DNA of 64,000 bases from Cycas panzhihuaensis (GCA_023213395.1 CM041465.1:145335741-145399740); one strand, 5' to 3'; shown: positions 1 through 11,760, counted from the stretch's first letter. The notes: a model not told the origin generated them from the letters alone. Program-made: numbers and translations.

Positions 1-858
1 CCAGAAAGAATGCGAGACATACAAGCATGGCTACTCCAAATGGAAATGTACTTCGTGCTTAACCAGACGCCAGAGACGGAGATGGTTCCCATTGCCTCCC
101 TACACCTATATGGATGAGCCCTAAACTGGAATTATTGGTGGAAAAAATTGATAGGATCACAGCAACAAGAATGGAGAAACTTCCGAGCAACGATTATCAA
201 TCAATACAAAGACTAGTGAGCCATGGATTATTTCGGTCAGCTAACAAGATTACAGCAGACCAGATCTGTTTGAGAATATACCAAACAATTCTAGATACTA
301 CAATGCATGATCACATCAAATATTCCCTAGGAATGCCTCAGGGAAACATACATAAATGGTCTTACAGCACCTATAACATTCTATGTGCTAGTGTAACAAC
401 ACGGAGCATTGGAAGAAATTATAAAACATGCCAGATGTGTTGAAGTTGAACTCAAAGAAACCATGCCAACTTTTGTGCACAGAACAGAAATGGCACCACC
501 GCCAATCACAAACTGGAATAGATCAGGGGTCAAATCAGATGCCCCTCTCACAAACAAGAGTACAACGAAAAACCTTGCGTGTGAGGAACACATAAAGAAA
601 GGTATCTACTTTAAGTATGGAGGAAAATGGGATAGGGAACACCAGTGCCCAGGTACGAAGGTATTCATGTTAAATAACGAAGAACTAGATATACCAGAAC
701 AAAAGAAAGAAGACGCAATACCAAAGCAGGAAGACGACAATGAACAAACCGAGGCCGAAATGGATGAATTACTGGAAGTCGATATAGAGAATGTTCAAAT
801 CTCTCTACAGGCCATAACAAGACAAAGCACGACACCTCAAACACTACAATTCGAATAG
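1..858 (+). pseudogene. Gypsy-1 gag (capsid/nucleocapsid) remnant
   Basis: Frame 1 opens inside a Retrotrans_gag-like domain (AWLLQMEMYF, then ALNWNYWW after a TGA at 115-117). Open stretches lie at 114-443 and 409-858 in changed frames. Near 590-660 a nucleocapsid-like segment reads GIYFKYGGKWDREHQC, a degraded form of the CX2CX4HX4C knuckle in which the first two Cys are lost. Gag would form the particle and bind element RNA. The TGA replaces what would be a CGA-like codon after LYG, consistent with C-to-T decay. The 5' end is outside the window. Confidence 0.8.
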
Positions 859-1222
859 ATGCTGAAAGGAGCCCCAATAGCGGTACTAGTGGATAGTGGG
901 AGCACCCACAACTTCATCAACAGCACAAAAGCTAGGAATAAAGGTGGAACCATTGAAAACCTTCCAAGTTTCAATTGCTAACGGGAAGATAGCGCTTTGC
1001 GGAGGACTATGTAGAAACATCAACTTGAAAATTGGTGAGTATCCCTTGAATTCCAACATGTTTGCAATGCAAATAGGAGTCACTGACGTAGTCTTAAGGG
1101 TGCAGTGGTTGCAGACCTTAGGGAATATAGTCACCAACTATATAACCAGGGTCATGTGCTTCTAAATAAACGACATAAAATATATACTACATGGACCCAA
1201 AAATCCACCTACGCAGCTAGCA
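859..1222 (+). pseudogene. Gypsy-1 aspartic protease remnant
   Basis: The active-site motif VLVDSGSTHNFI is readable near 883-918 in the same frame as the end of gag, directly after the TAG at 856-858. A frameshift near 920-930 moves the rest (TAQKLGIKVEPLKTF, then VSIANGK) to another frame, open to 1165. The DSG triad is the expected retropepsin active site. The enzyme would process the Gag-Pol precursor. With the frameshift this copy cannot make it. Confidence 0.85.
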
Positions 1223-2075
1223 TTGTCTCATAGAATGGTAAAAATTATGCAAAAAAGGGCGCCGACATACATAGTATCATGCCACAAGATCGAAATACAA
1301 GAAATACCAACAGAAACCAAGCACATCTTGGATGACTACAAACAAGTATTTGAAGAACCGAAAGGGTTACCTCCTGCAAGAGAAATTCAGCACGCGATTG
1401 ATTTAATTCCAGGAGTTGCACCAGTGAACATAACGTCGTACAGGCACTCGTACCACATGAGGAAAGAGATTGAGAACATAACGAGGGAATTACTTGCATA
1501 AGACCAGCCATATCCAAAGCAGCATAAGCTCGTTCACATCCCCAATGGTAATCAACTCCAAGAAAGACAGGACAATCAGGATGTGCGTAGACTACAAAGG
1601 ATTAAACAAATTGATTATAAAGAATAAATATCCTATCCCCAGGATCGACGACTTGTTGGATGAAATACATGGGGCAAAATACTTCTCCAAGATTGACCTC
1701 CGATCCGAATATCATCAGATTCGGATAAAAGAGGAAGATGCCCATAAGACAACTTTCAGAACTCATGAAGGATTATTTGAATTCAAAGTGATGCCTTTCA
1801 GCCTACCCAACACTCCAGCAACATTTCAGGCCACCATGAATTCAACATTCAAGGAATTTTTCAGGAGATTCGTACTAATTTTTTTCAATGACATCCTCAT
1901 CTATAGCAAAACATGGAGCAAACATTTAGAACACCTAAGATTAGTCCTAGAAGTCCTAGCAAAAAGATTATTTTTCGTGAATAAGAAAAAATGCTCGTTT
2001 GGCCAACAGGAACTTGAGTACCTCAGTCATATAATTATTTAGGAGGGAATCAAGGTTGACCCCAAAAAGGTCCAA
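1223..2075 (+). pseudogene. Gypsy-1 reverse transcriptase remnant
   Basis: The N-terminal part (LPPAREIQHAIDLIPG) is at 1223-1501. The palm (CVDYKGLNKLIIKNKYPIP, then FSKIDLRSEYHQI) is at 1494-2042 after a frame change. The catalytic box reads FFNDILIYS instead of F/Y-x-DD: the first Asp codon is AAT at 1887-1889, a G-to-A change that removes a metal-binding residue. A TAG at 2040-2042 interrupts the frame, which then continues as EGIKVDPKKVQ. The enzyme would copy element RNA into DNA. Confidence 0.9.
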
Positions 2076-2768
2076 GTGATGATAGTAGATTGGCTGGCGC
2101 AAAGGAACGTCATAGAGGTTCACAGTTTTCTAGGAGCAGTAGGGTATCTCAGGAAATTCATAAAAGGATACAACAACATAACAACCCTACTAACGAACCT
2201 AACTAAGAAGGACACCTTCGCATGGAACGAAATGGACAACAATGCCTTTGAAAAGCTAAAGGGCACAATGGTTAGAGCCCTAGTCTTAGCAATCCTAGAA
2301 TTTTCAAAAGCATTCATTTTGGAATGCGATGCATCAAGGTTTGGCATAGGAGTCGTCTTACTACAAGACGAAAGGCCAATAGCATACAATAGTAGGAAAC
2401 TGAACAACAGAGAGAAGTTAAAGCCTATTTACAACAAAGAGATGCTAGCGATAATGCACACAATCCACCAATGGAGACAATACTTGCTCGGGAGCTCTTT
2501 TCAAGTATGGACAAATCACGACTATCTCAAGTATTTCTTAAGTCAGAAGACACTCTCTAACGAGCAACAAAAATAGTTGAGCAAACTACAATCATTTGAT
2601 TTCTCCATCATATACAAAAAGGGCAAAGACAATGTCATAGCGGACGACCTTTCAAGGATCCCGGAAGAATGTCACGAACAACAAGCACTACAAGCAATAT
2701 CAGTGGCTATCCCAGTATGGCACGAGACAATAAAAGAGGAATACAACAACAATCTGAAATACAAGTAG
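2076..2768 (+). pseudogene. Gypsy-1 RT thumb and RNase H remnant
   Basis: The stretch continues in frame from the RT with HSFLGAVGYLRKFIKGY, then the RNase H landmarks ILECDASRFGIGVVL (first catalytic Asp) and RPIAYNSRKLN. A TAG at 2574-2576 stands where Trp is expected (EQQK-stop-LSKLQSFDF, then IIYKKGKDNVIADDLSR). Another TAG lies at 2766-2768. The whole region from 1494 to about 3690 stays in one reading frame apart from in-frame stops, so it died by point substitution more than by indels. Confidence 0.88.
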
Positions 2769-3697
2769 TTGATAGACAAAACAAGTGAAGATAAAACTGG
2801 CTTGAATGGAATACAACAAGGAGTAATACTTAGAAAAGGAAAGACCTGCATTCCAAGAAAATCAACATTAAAAGACATAATATTACAAACAGCTCACTCC
2901 ACACCTATAGCAAGTCACGCAAGGATTGACAAGACTTACAGGAAGACAAGAGCTTCTTTTTATTGGAAAGGATTAAAAGCAGACGTTTAGAAGTTTGTGG
3001 CAGAATGCGATACCTGCCAAAGGAACATAATTGAATGCATAAGAACACCAAGATTACTCTAATCATTGCCAATTCCGGAACAAAAATGTGACGAAATATC
3101 CATGGACTTCATAATAGGACTACCCTGCTCAGAAGGAAAGGATGCAATTTTGGTCATAGTATATTACCTTACCAAATATGGCCATTTCAGAGGATTGAAA
3201 TTAATAGTTGAGGCCAGCGAAGTCGCAAAACTATACATGAAGGAGATCCATCGTTTACATGGGTTTCCAAAGGCAATCGTAAGTGATTGTGACCCAAAGT
3301 TTACTAGCAAATTTTGGCAGGATCTCTTCAAAGTCGCAGGTACAAAACTCAAGATGAGCACAACATACCACCCACAAACCGACGGGCAAACAAAGATTGT
3401 CAATAAGTGCTTAGAGGGATACTTACAGAACTTCTAGTCAGACAAACAAAAATAATGGCACCGTTGGATGCACCTAGGAAAATGGTGGTACAACACCACC
3501 TATCATTCCTCAGCGAAGATGACACCTTTCCAAGCTTTATATGGATACCAACCACGCTCATTACTAACCTGGAACAGACCATCAAGATTACAATCGGTTG
3601 AGGAACATCAGAAACAAGTAGAGGAGACCATCACTAGGTTAAAAGATTCCACCCATACACACAGACTTCACTACAGAGAACAAGCAACCAAAAGCTC
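2769..3697 (+). pseudogene. Gypsy-1 integrase remnant
   Basis: The HHCC zinc-binding region runs from HSTPIASHARIDKTYRKT to CDTCQRN, broken by a TAG at 2988-2990 at a likely Gln. The catalytic core shows ISMDFIIGLP (first Asp), VSDCDPKFTS (second Asp) and TDGQTKIVNKCLEGYL, where the conserved Glu is Lys (AAG at 3393-3395). Stops follow at 3060 (TAG after RLL), 3435 (TAG) and 3453 (TAA). The C-terminal part WWYNTTYHSSAKMTPFQALY is clear at 3480-3545. Integrase would insert the element DNA. The Glu-to-Lys change alone should abolish it. Confidence 0.9.
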
Positions 3698-4039
3698 GTG
3701 CCTAGATATTTTGGTCCCTACGAAATCACCTCCAAAATAGGTGAAGTTGCATACCAATTAAGGCTCCCAGAAAGCGCAAAGATTCACAACGTTTTCCATA
3801 TTTCCTGTCTGAAAAGGAAAGTTGGAAAAAAAATAGTCCTACGATCCAACATACCGGAGCTAAATGAAGAAGGAAAAATGACACTGGAGCCCGAAGCAAC
3901 CTTGCAAACCCACACCCGATCGCTCAGGAACAAACAAATCAAAGAACACCTGATCAAATGGAAGAACCTAGACGATGAAGATGCCACATGGGAGAAAGAT
4001 GAATGGTTTAAACAATTTTTGAACCTACTAGTGCTTTGA
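3698..4039 (+). pseudogene. Gypsy-1 integrase tail with chromodomain
   Basis: A frameshift near 3690-3700 joins the integrase to this open stretch. It starts PRYFGPYEITSKIGEVAYQL and HNVFHISCLKRK, the usual integrase tail, and ends with a chromodomain (IKEHLIKWKNLDDEDATWE, about residues 80-105), stopping at TGA 4037-4039. Chromodomains of this class bind chromatin marks and bias insertion into heterochromatin (family knowledge). The aromatic and acidic residues of the fold are retained. Confidence 0.9.
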
Positions 4040-4052
4040 GGGCAAAGCACAG

Positions 4053-4066
4053 TTTCAAGGGGAGGG
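4053..4066 (+). promoter_or_regulatory. Gypsy-1 polypurine tract
   Basis: A purine-rich run (caaggggaggg) sits just upstream of the 3' LTR start and would prime plus-strand DNA synthesis. Confidence 0.75.
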
Positions 4067-4070
4067 AACT

Positions 4071-4544
4071 TGACGCGACCCTGTTATAAGTTTGGCCGAC
4101 TTCTACACATTGTTGTGGCCGACATCTATTAATAGTTTTTGGCACAACTTTCCTCACTCTGGCTGACTTCTATTACTCCCAATTGTTTCGCCTATAAATA
4201 GGGATTCTTGGGGGTATTTCAAATCATCATTGTGTGCAAGCTTTCCTCTCATTTTCGGCCTTGGGAAGCTACAAATTTTCAGCCTTAGGTTTGCATATAT
4301 GAGGAGGATTCCCACCTCGAAGGGCTCAGTGCTTCTTACAGGTTGTACCAGTACTCTTTGAACTTCTATTTTGTACTTTGTATCAATTTGATCTCAATTT
4401 TCAATAATTGTACTTGATTTATACTTGGATCTATACTTTATCTAGATATTTTTATATAAGAATTTGCTAGAAGTGTTCTATTATCTGTGAATTGGCTTCG
4501 TTCTGTCCCACGTTTGTGTCATATTGGGTGAAAGAATCGCTACA
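4071..4544 (+). repeat. Gypsy-1 3' LTR
   Basis: It starts TGACGCGACC after the polypurine tract and ends CGCTACA, with TG...CA termini, about 474 bp. A TATA-like box (ctataaata) lies at 4192-4200, and GT/T-rich sequence near 4360-4420 could serve polyadenylation. The exact right end is inferred from the TG/CA rule and from where copia A sequence begins. Confidence 0.7.
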
Positions 4545-4599
4545 CATTCTCCTTCAAATCCTTCTTCTACATTTCCCACTAGAGATGCCTACCCAATCC

Positions 4600-5950
4600 C
4601 TTCCATGGAGAAGAGTCTACTATCTGTTAACCAATTGGACAAGCAATAGATGAACATTTTGTTTAAAAGTGGGAAATGCATTATTAGTGACAAGTATGAT
4701 CAGGTGGTGGCCATTGGTCAAGAAGACTATGGACTCTATAAGATGGATGCAAATAATATCACACTTGATTATGCTTACCCTATCACTCAATCAATGTCAA
4801 AGATGCAACTTTGGCATCAACGTCTAGGCCATTTAGGCTTAGACAACATTAAGATGATGGTGAACAAAAACATGGTGCATGGGCTTCTAAGATTTTATGG
4901 ATCAAAATATCTTTGTGAAGCTTGTATAATGGGGACACAACATTGACAACGTTTTCCTAAAGGCAAAGCGTGGCGTGCATCACATCCCTTGCAATTGATC
5001 CACTCATATTTGTGTGGACCTATGTCCACGGCATCCTTTGGAGAGGCATTGTACTACATCTCCTTCATAGATGATTTTTCACACAAAGTATGGGTTTATT
5101 TCATCAAATACAAATCTGAAACATTCCAAAAGTTCAAAGAATTCAAACTTGAAGTGGAGAATGAATCTGGCCACTCAATCAAGATTTTAAGGTCAGGCAA
5201 TGGAGGTGAATTCACTTCAAAGGAATTCATCCAATTTTGCAAAGATAATGGCATTCGAAGACACCTCGTAGTTCCTCATACTCCTCAACAAAATGGAGTC
5301 TCTAAACGAATGAATAGGATTTTGGCAAACAAAGGCAAGGCCATGATGCATGCAAAAGGATTATCATGAGCATACTGGGCAGAAGCATTCCACACAGCTG
5401 CTTATGTGGCAAATCGAAGTTCGACATCAACAGTCACCGACATCACACCAGAGGAGGCTTGGTCTAGCAAAAAGCCTACCGTTAGCCATTTGAGGACTTT
5501 TGGTGCACTTCATATATGGACATCCCCAATCAACAAAGATCTAAATTAGACAAACATAGTCTAAAATGTATTTTTGTAGGCTATGCCATTCACAGCAAGG
5601 CATACAAATTGTATGATCCCATTGCTAGGAAAATGCATCTCTCAAGAGATGTTATCTTTGTTGCAAATGAACACAAGGAGTTGGAATCAACATCCATCCA
5701 ACCTCCTCTCGATAAGGGCAAAAAGATTGTTGAGGATTTCCTTCCCTCTCAATCTTCCACATCATGCACATCATCTACACCGGCTGATCCTTCTACATCA
5801 TCAAAATCTGCTCCACTTGATCCCAGCACATCCTCTGTTGATCAACTACTCCGACCAGAAGATCTTGAGGTTCAAGTAATATCAGTCAAAAAGTTGCCCA
5901 AATGGTATACTTAGACTATTCAGGACAACCAGATTATTAAACGAAATCGT
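4600..5950 (+). pseudogene. Copia A pre-integrase domain and integrase remnant
   Basis: GAG-pre-integrase motifs (LWHQRLGHLGLDN, then CEACIMGTQH) are at about 4809-4944. In the core all three catalytic acids are replaced: IHSYLCGPM (Asp to Tyr, 5007-5009), LRSGNGGEF (Asp to Gly, 5196-5198) and NGVSKRMNR (Glu to Lys, 5304-5306). Stops occur at 4647, 4944 and 5367. The tail FVGYAIHSKAYKLYDP and a Ser/Pro-rich linker follow to about 5914. It would integrate element DNA but cannot be active. Confidence 0.9.
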
Positions 5951-5989
5951 CCATCTAAATATCGGCAGCAAACCAATTATGCACTTATG

Positions 5990-7190
5990 GCTAAGTGCTA
6001 TGTGTTGATGAGCCTTCCACTTTTGAAGAGGCATATGAAAATAAAAATTGGAAGGCTGCCATGTATGAAGAAATTCATTCTATTGAAAAGAATGGAACAT
6101 GGGATTTGGTAAAATTCCCTAAGCACAAATAGGCAATCAGCTGCAAATGGGTCTACAAGACCAAATTCCACTCTGATGGGACACTTAAGCGCCAAAAGGC
6201 ACAACTTGTTGCAAAGGGCTTCAAACAAAAAGAAGGCATTGACTATGAGGAGACTTTTGCACCTGTTACAAACATGAACACCATCAGACTCATCTTGGCC
6301 TTAGCTCCTTAATGCAAATGGTCAGTTTTTCATATGGACATGAAGAGCTCCTTCCTTAATGGCAATCTTCAAGAGGAGGTATATTTGGAGCAACCTCATG
6401 GTTACAAAGTACAAGGCAAGGAGCATATGGTCTGTCGTCTCAAAAAGGCTTTGTATGACTTGAAAAAAGCCCCTAGAGCATGGTACTCTAAAATCGATGA
6501 TTATTTTTTGAAACATGGATATCATCGATCCACATCAGATGCTAACTTATACATTAAAGTTGGGAAAGACCATGCCATCTTTATTGTCTTGTATGTTGAT
6601 GATTTAGTGACCACTGGAAATGACACTAAGATGATTTAGATTCTCCAAGGTGACTTGAAAAGAAGTTTTGAGATGACAGATCTTGGACTTCTCCATTACC
6701 TTTTAGGCTTTGAGGTATGGCAGCAACGAGGCTATATCTTCATCTCCCAAGCAAAATATTGTTGGGACATTTTACAGCGATTCAGGATGCATGATTGCAA
6801 ACCAATGCCTACGCCAATGGAGAATGGAACAAAGCTGACTCTCAATGAGGACGTTAAACCTGCAGATTCCACTCTTTTCAGGCAACTAGCTGGTAGCCTA
6901 ATCTACCTCACCAACACTAGAGTAAACATTTTATTTGTTGTAGGGATTTGCTCTAGATACATGTTTCACCCTAATCAGAAACACTGGAATGTAGCAAAAC
7001 ACATACTAAAATACACTAAAGGCACATTCAGCATGGCCTTCAGTATGTACACAATGAGAACTTCATTTTGGAAGGGTTCTCAGATTTTGATTAAGCAAGA
7101 TGCCAAGATAGCCGAAGATCAATCTCAGGATATTGTTGTACACTTGGTTTTGGAGTCGTTCCATGGAGTTGCAAGAAGCAACCCAATGTT
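5990..7190 (+). pseudogene. Copia A reverse transcriptase remnant
   Basis: Landmarks in order: [77 protein letters not shown] and LYVDDLVTTGND. The YVDD catalytic box (6592-6603) is intact. TAG at 6130 (likely Gln or Arg before AISCKW), TAA at 6312 and TAG at 6637 break the frame. The thumb and connection (HYLLGFEVWQQRGYIF, then LAGSLIYLTNT) follow. A frameshift near 7050-7190 leads into RNase H. Confidence 0.9.
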
Positions 7191-7525
7191 ACCTTGTCAT
7201 CCACGGAAGCAGAGTACAAAGTTGTAATCAACACAGCTTGTGAGGCTATCTGGCTTCAAAGGATTCTCAGAGAGCTTGGACTTGAGCAAAATCACCCTAC
7301 CAAGCTATACTGCGACAATAACAGTGTGTTCAAGTTGATAAAGAATCTTGTTTTTCATGCACGGACCAAGCACATAGAGGTTCATCACCACTTCATCAGA
7401 GAGCATGTTCAGAACGGTGAGATCAACCTCCACTAGAGACCTACAAAGCAGCAGACAACAAATATCTTTACCAAGCCACTTGGTAGAGAAAAGTTTATAA
7501 AATTTAGAGAAAGTCTAGGGTTCTG
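7191..7525 (+). pseudogene. Copia A RNase H remnant
   Basis: SSTEAEYKVVINTACEAIWL, LYCDNNSVFKLIKN, HARTKHIEVHHHFIREHV and NIFTKPLGREKF are the standard copia RNase H signatures. A TAG at 7434-7436 interrupts at a Tyr or Gln position. The frame ends with ESLGF-stop about 30 bp before the LTR. Confidence 0.88.
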
Positions 7526-7553
7526 ACTTAACATTGTAAACAATAAGGGGGGG

Positions 7554-7939
7554 TGTTAAACCTTATGTTTACATGTAAAGCATATGTACTTCATTTTTCA
7601 TGTATATTTGTACTTTATGGGGGTGACTTATTACTTAAGTGATAAAGTACACACCACATTCTTTCCTAGTGATATAACATTGTGACTTAAGGGTCAAAAT
7701 GACCCTTATGCATTTTTGTTCACTTGAGAGCCCAAAATGACACATGTCCTACATGTAAAGAATGTAGCTTGGATGTTTGACACTTGTCAAACATCCAGCA
7801 CCTTAGGTCTCTTCTGTAACTCTATATATTGAGACCACTTCTCATGTATCTCATATAGAGTGTGAGTTATATTGTTATGCTGCCAGTTGCTAATGAAATT
7901 GATATTCATTTAGAGATTGGACCAATTCCATCTCCTTCA
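7554..7939 (+). repeat. Copia A 3' LTR
   Basis: It starts TGTTAAACCT after a G-rich polypurine tract (aataaggggggg, 7542-7553) and ends ...CCTTCA, about 386 bp. A TATA-like stretch (ctatatatt) is at 7822-7830. It is followed by TGGTATCA at 7945-7952, the start of a copia primer-binding site. This single LTR therefore has a 3'-end signal on its left and a 5'-leader signal on its right. Confidence 0.75.
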
Positions 7940-8083
7940 TATTTTGGTATCATCTGTTTCATGCTCTTTCATGCTTTGGTCTATTGTCTTGCTTATTTAA
8001 GTAGCTTTCATTATTATTGTTGATCTTCTTCATTCTAGAACTAGATTAGAACATCTTTTTAGATCTTGGTTAATGTAGGCTAA

Positions 8084-8606
8084 ATGCCATTTCTAACAAT
8101 TACTGCAACCATTCATGCTCTTCCAAAGGAATACAACAAGTACATCTCTAATATCTCGAGAAATGGCAGTCTGTCGATTCTAACTTTCAATGAATTAGAA
8201 TGTTTATTGCTGCAAGAAGAAGAAATCTGCTCGTGGCAAAATGAGGCAAGCACATCAAGTGCTTTCACAACAAAGTTTGAAGGGAGACAACGATTTCAAC
8301 CTAAGCTGAATTTTTTGAAGAAATTTGGCAATCTTAATGTAGATATCACCAAATCTAACACCGTCATCTGTCATTATTGTAGCAAAGTAGGCAACATTCT
8401 ACTGGAATGCAAAAAGAAACAGAATTATATACGACAACAACAATAACAACAAAATCCACAATAGCAGCAGCATCAATGTCAATATCAACAGCAATATCAA
8501 GGACCAACTCGAGGTATATTTTGAGGTGGTCATCGTGGAAATCTGAGAAGAACAACTCGAGGTGGTTTTCAAGGCCACACAACATAGCACGATCAGAGTG
8601 ACACAC
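8084..8606 (+). pseudogene. Copia B gag remnant with damaged zinc knuckle
   Basis: IHALPKEYNKYISNISRNG and LTFNELECLLLQEEE match the C-terminal half of copia gag; the first half is absent. The zinc knuckle reads CHYCSKVGNILLEC, with Asn at the position of the conserved His. A Gln-rich and Arg/Gly-rich tail follows (8430-8590), broken by several TAG and TAA stops at Gln-type positions. Confidence 0.8.
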
Positions 8607-8990
8607 TCTTTTGTGCTTTTAGTAACTATCAAAATGACAACACATGGATTGTAGATTCTGGAGCATCACATCATATGACAGGTGATGCAGAGTTATTAAC
8701 AGATTTATAGGAGAGAAAGGGAGAAACAGTGGCTTTTCAGGACAATGTCATTGTAAAAATTTTAGGTGTTGGACAAATTGCACCTCTTAATAATCATCAC
8801 CTTGCTCCTAAATTTCCTAGTGGCTATGTACTTTTAGTATTTGGGATGGCTAGAAACCTACTCTCTGTTAGCCAATTACATAAACAACAGATGAGTGTGT
8901 TATTTAAAAACAACAACAGATAAGTGTGTTATTTAAAAAGAAGAAATGTATCATTCAGAATAAAGAAAACCAAATTGTTGCCATAGGCTC
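8607..8990 (+). pseudogene. Copia B aspartic protease and pre-integrase remnant
   Basis: The active-site stretch WIVDSGASHHMTGD begins at 8645, with DSG at 8654-8662. LVFGMARNLLSVSQLHKQQ follows. A short duplication of the segment around gagtgtgttatttaaaaa occurs at 8894-8937, which looks like slippage. Confidence 0.85.
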
Positions 8991-9039
8991 TGAAGATCGG
9001 GACCTCTAGAAATCAGCCACAACATCTAGATCATCTCAT

Positions 9040-10200
9040 GCCTTAGTCTCCCATTCTCTAAATAAGACTCAGTTATGGCATGAAAGGCTAGGACATATAA
9101 ATTTGGACAACGTAAGGTAGATGTTTAGATAAAATATGGTGTGTGCCTTGCCTAAAATCTCAACAGGTAATTATCTTTTTGAATCTTGTATTATGGGGAA
9201 ACAACATTGTGAATCTTTTTAGAAAGGTCAAGCCTGGAGAGCTCAACACTTATTGCAGCTAGATTATTCTAACATTTGTGGACCCATGTCTACTCAATCG
9301 CTTGGCAGAGCTTCATTCTTCATCACTTTTATTGATGATTACTCACACAAAATGTGGGTTTCCTTTCTCAAACACAAGTCAAAAGCATTGAATAACTTTA
9401 AAGAATTTAAACTTGTAGTTGAAAATGAGTCAAGCATGCGAATTAAGATACTTCGTTTTGACAATGGTGGTGAGTACACATCCAAGGAGTTCAATCAATT
9501 TTGCATTTAGAATGATATTAAATGCCAAATTTCTGCCCCTTATATGCCTCAACAAAATGGTGTAGCAGATTGTATGAACAAAACCTATGTTAGTGAGGCA
9601 AATGCAATGATGCATGCTCAAGATCTCTCTCAGGGATATTAGACAAAAGTAGTCTTCATTGTTGCTTATGTATCAAACTGCAACTCCCCTACCGTAATTT
9701 CGAGCATGACAACCGAGGAGGCTTGGGCTAGGCAGAAATCCATAGTCAGTCGATTACGCACTTTCGGGTGCACTACCTATATGAATGTTCCCTAAGAGCA
9801 AGATGGATGTTTGATGACAAAAGTCTCAAATGCATCTTTATCGGATCTACTACTAGTAACAAAACCTACAGATTATATGATCCGATTAGCAAAAGGATGC
9901 ATCATATTTCACGAGATGTTGTCTTTGCAAAAGACAATAGGGAGTTGGACCTCAATTCCATTCCAATCTTCATTAATAAAGGCAAAGCCATTGCTGAGGA
10001 CTTTGTTCCCTCAACATCTTATACACCATGTACTTCGTTAGCACCTACTTCTCCTTCCTCGTCATCTTCCTTAGTTCCTTCATCAACTCTTGCGAGTTTT
10101 TCAGAGATTCAACACACCTCACCATCCCAAGACAATGAAGTAACAACTCCATCGACAAAGAAGTTGTCCAAATGGTATCTACAAACTATCATAGGTACAT
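9040..10200 (+). pseudogene. Copia B integrase remnant
   Basis: LWHERLGHINLDN (about 9076) is the pre-integrase motif. In the core the first Asp is Asn (DYSNICGPM, 9271-9273), the second is kept (LRFDNGGEYTSKEF), and the Glu is Asp with a following Cys (NGVADCMNKTY). TAG stops occur at 9508 and near 9640. The tail (CIFIGSTTSNKTYRLYDP) and a Ser-rich linker are at 9810-10200. Confidence 0.87.
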
Positions 10201-10254
10201 AAATAGTTGAAGGCAAACGTCCGTCCAGAATACGTCCACTAGCTACTGTTAACT

Positions 10255-11200
10255 ATGCGCTCATGGATGAAGTGGTTAGTACTCCCAAGCCTTCCACTTT
10301 TGAGAATGCAAGTTCAGATGAAAAGTGGCGAGCTGCTATGGATGATGAGACCCACTCAATTTATCAAAATGACACATGGAACTTGGTCGAGTTGCCAACA
10401 AATAAATGGGCCATCAGTTGTAAGTGGATCTACAAGGCTCATCTAGTTGCAAAAGGTGTTAAACAACGGGAATACCATCGTACTTGTCGCAAATATAAAT
10501 ACTATCAGAATCGTTATGGCCTTAGCTACTCAATGGAAATGGCCATTGTATCAAATGGATGTCAAAAGCACTTTTCTCAGTGATGATTTGATTGAGGAGC
10601 TATATCTGGAACAACCTCCTGGGAACATCTCAGACGGCAATGAGCATCTTGTTTGTCGCCTTAAAAGGCCTTGTATGGTCTGAGACAGGCACCACATGCT
10701 TGGTATTCTAAAATCAATGATTACTTCCTGAAACATAATTTTCATAGATCTACATCTAACTCAAACCTATACATTAAGGTTCAAAACTAACACATCACTC
10801 TTGTCATATAATATATAGATGCTCTGATTATTACTAGCAATGATGCTGATATGATAGAAGGTATTCAAGGGGACTTAAAGAGAAACTTTAAGATGACTAG
10901 TCCCAGGCTTCTTCACTACTTTCTCGGCATGAAGGTGTAGCAACAGCCAAATCACATTTTTATATCCCAAGCCAAATACACTTGGAACATCTTGTAGTGA
11001 CTTAGAATGGACTACAAATCATCACTAACCCTTATGGAGATTGGCACAAAATCGTTACTTAATGAAGAAGCAAAATCTGTTGATTCCACCTTTTTAGACA
11101 GCTAGTGGGTAGTCTCATTTACTTGACTAAAACTAGGCCTGACATATCATATGTTGTTGTAATCTATTCCAAATTTATGACAGAACCCAATCAGTGACAC
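10255..11200 (+). pseudogene. Copia B reverse transcriptase remnant
   Basis: PSTFENASSDEKWRAAMDDE, TWNLVELPTNKWAISCKWIY, VKSTFLSDDLIEELYLEQP and LVCRLKRPC are recognisable in shifted frames. The expected YVDD box reads YIDA after a stop (about 10813-10824), so the second catalytic Asp is lost. TAG codons replace likely Gln and Trp codons further on. Confidence 0.85.
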
Positions 11201-11760
11201 TAGAATGCTGCAAAGAGGATTCTCAAATATCTCAAAGGTACATTGCAGTATGGTCTCCAATATATTCACAACGAAAACTTCATATTAGAAGGGTTCTCAA
11301 ATTCTGATTGGGCAAAATGCCAAGATAGCCACAAATCTACCTCAGGTTATTGTTTCAACCTTGGATTTGCAATTGTTTCGTGGAGTTGCATAAAGCAACC
11401 AAATGTCACTCTTTCCTCCACTAAAGTAGAATACAAAGCTACTATCAAAGCAGCATGTAAGGCTATTTGGCTCAAATGGATTCTTTGTGAGCTTGGCCTT
11501 GAGCAATCACTACCAACTCCATTATATTGTGGCAATCAAAGTGTGCTCAACATAGCCAGGAATTGTGTATTTCATACACGAACCAAGCATGTTGAGGTCC
11601 ATCACCATTTTATCAAAGAACATATGTGAAAGAGTGAAATTGACCTCATCTACAAGCCGATCGATCAATAATTTGCTTACATCTTCACCAAACCACTTGG
11701 CAGAGAGAAGTTTGAGCACTTCAAAGATAACCTTATCGTTCGACTTAATGTTGTACACAT
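11200..11760 (+). pseudogene. Copia B RNase H remnant
   Basis: FILEGFSNSDWAKCQDSHKS, TSGYCFNLGFAIVSWSCIKQ, LSSTKVEYKATIKAACKAIW, LYCGNQSVLNIARN and HTRTKHVEVHHHFIKEHM are clear. The longest open stretch is 11243-11629. The usual catalytic CDN is CGN here. Confidence 0.88.

Larger units (their letters stand above)
1..4544 (+). mobile_element. Gypsy-1: Ty3/gypsy chromodomain LTR retrotransposon, 3' part
   Basis: The order gag, protease, reverse transcriptase, RNase H, integrase, chromodomain, polypurine tract and 3' LTR is visible. Integrase downstream of RNase H is the gypsy order, and the C-terminal chromodomain places it among chromodomain-bearing gypsy elements. The 5' LTR lies before the window. 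The right end abuts the middle of copia A, just before its pre-integrase domain, so Gypsy-1 is probably inserted in copia A. The target duplication cannot be checked because the left end is missing. The copy carries many stops, frameshifts and catalytic substitutions and is not functional. Confidence 0.9.
4545..7939 (+). mobile_element. Copia A: Ty1/copia element, 3' two thirds
   Basis: Integrase precedes reverse transcriptase and RNase H, the copia order. It begins abruptly at the Gypsy-1 LTR, at the end of the protease/pre-integrase region (ESLLSVNQLDK at about 4610-4640). The gag and protease part presumably lies beyond the Gypsy-1 insertion, to the left of the window. It ends in a 3' LTR at 7554-7939. 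Stops and frameshifts run through the frame, so it is dead. Confidence 0.88.
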
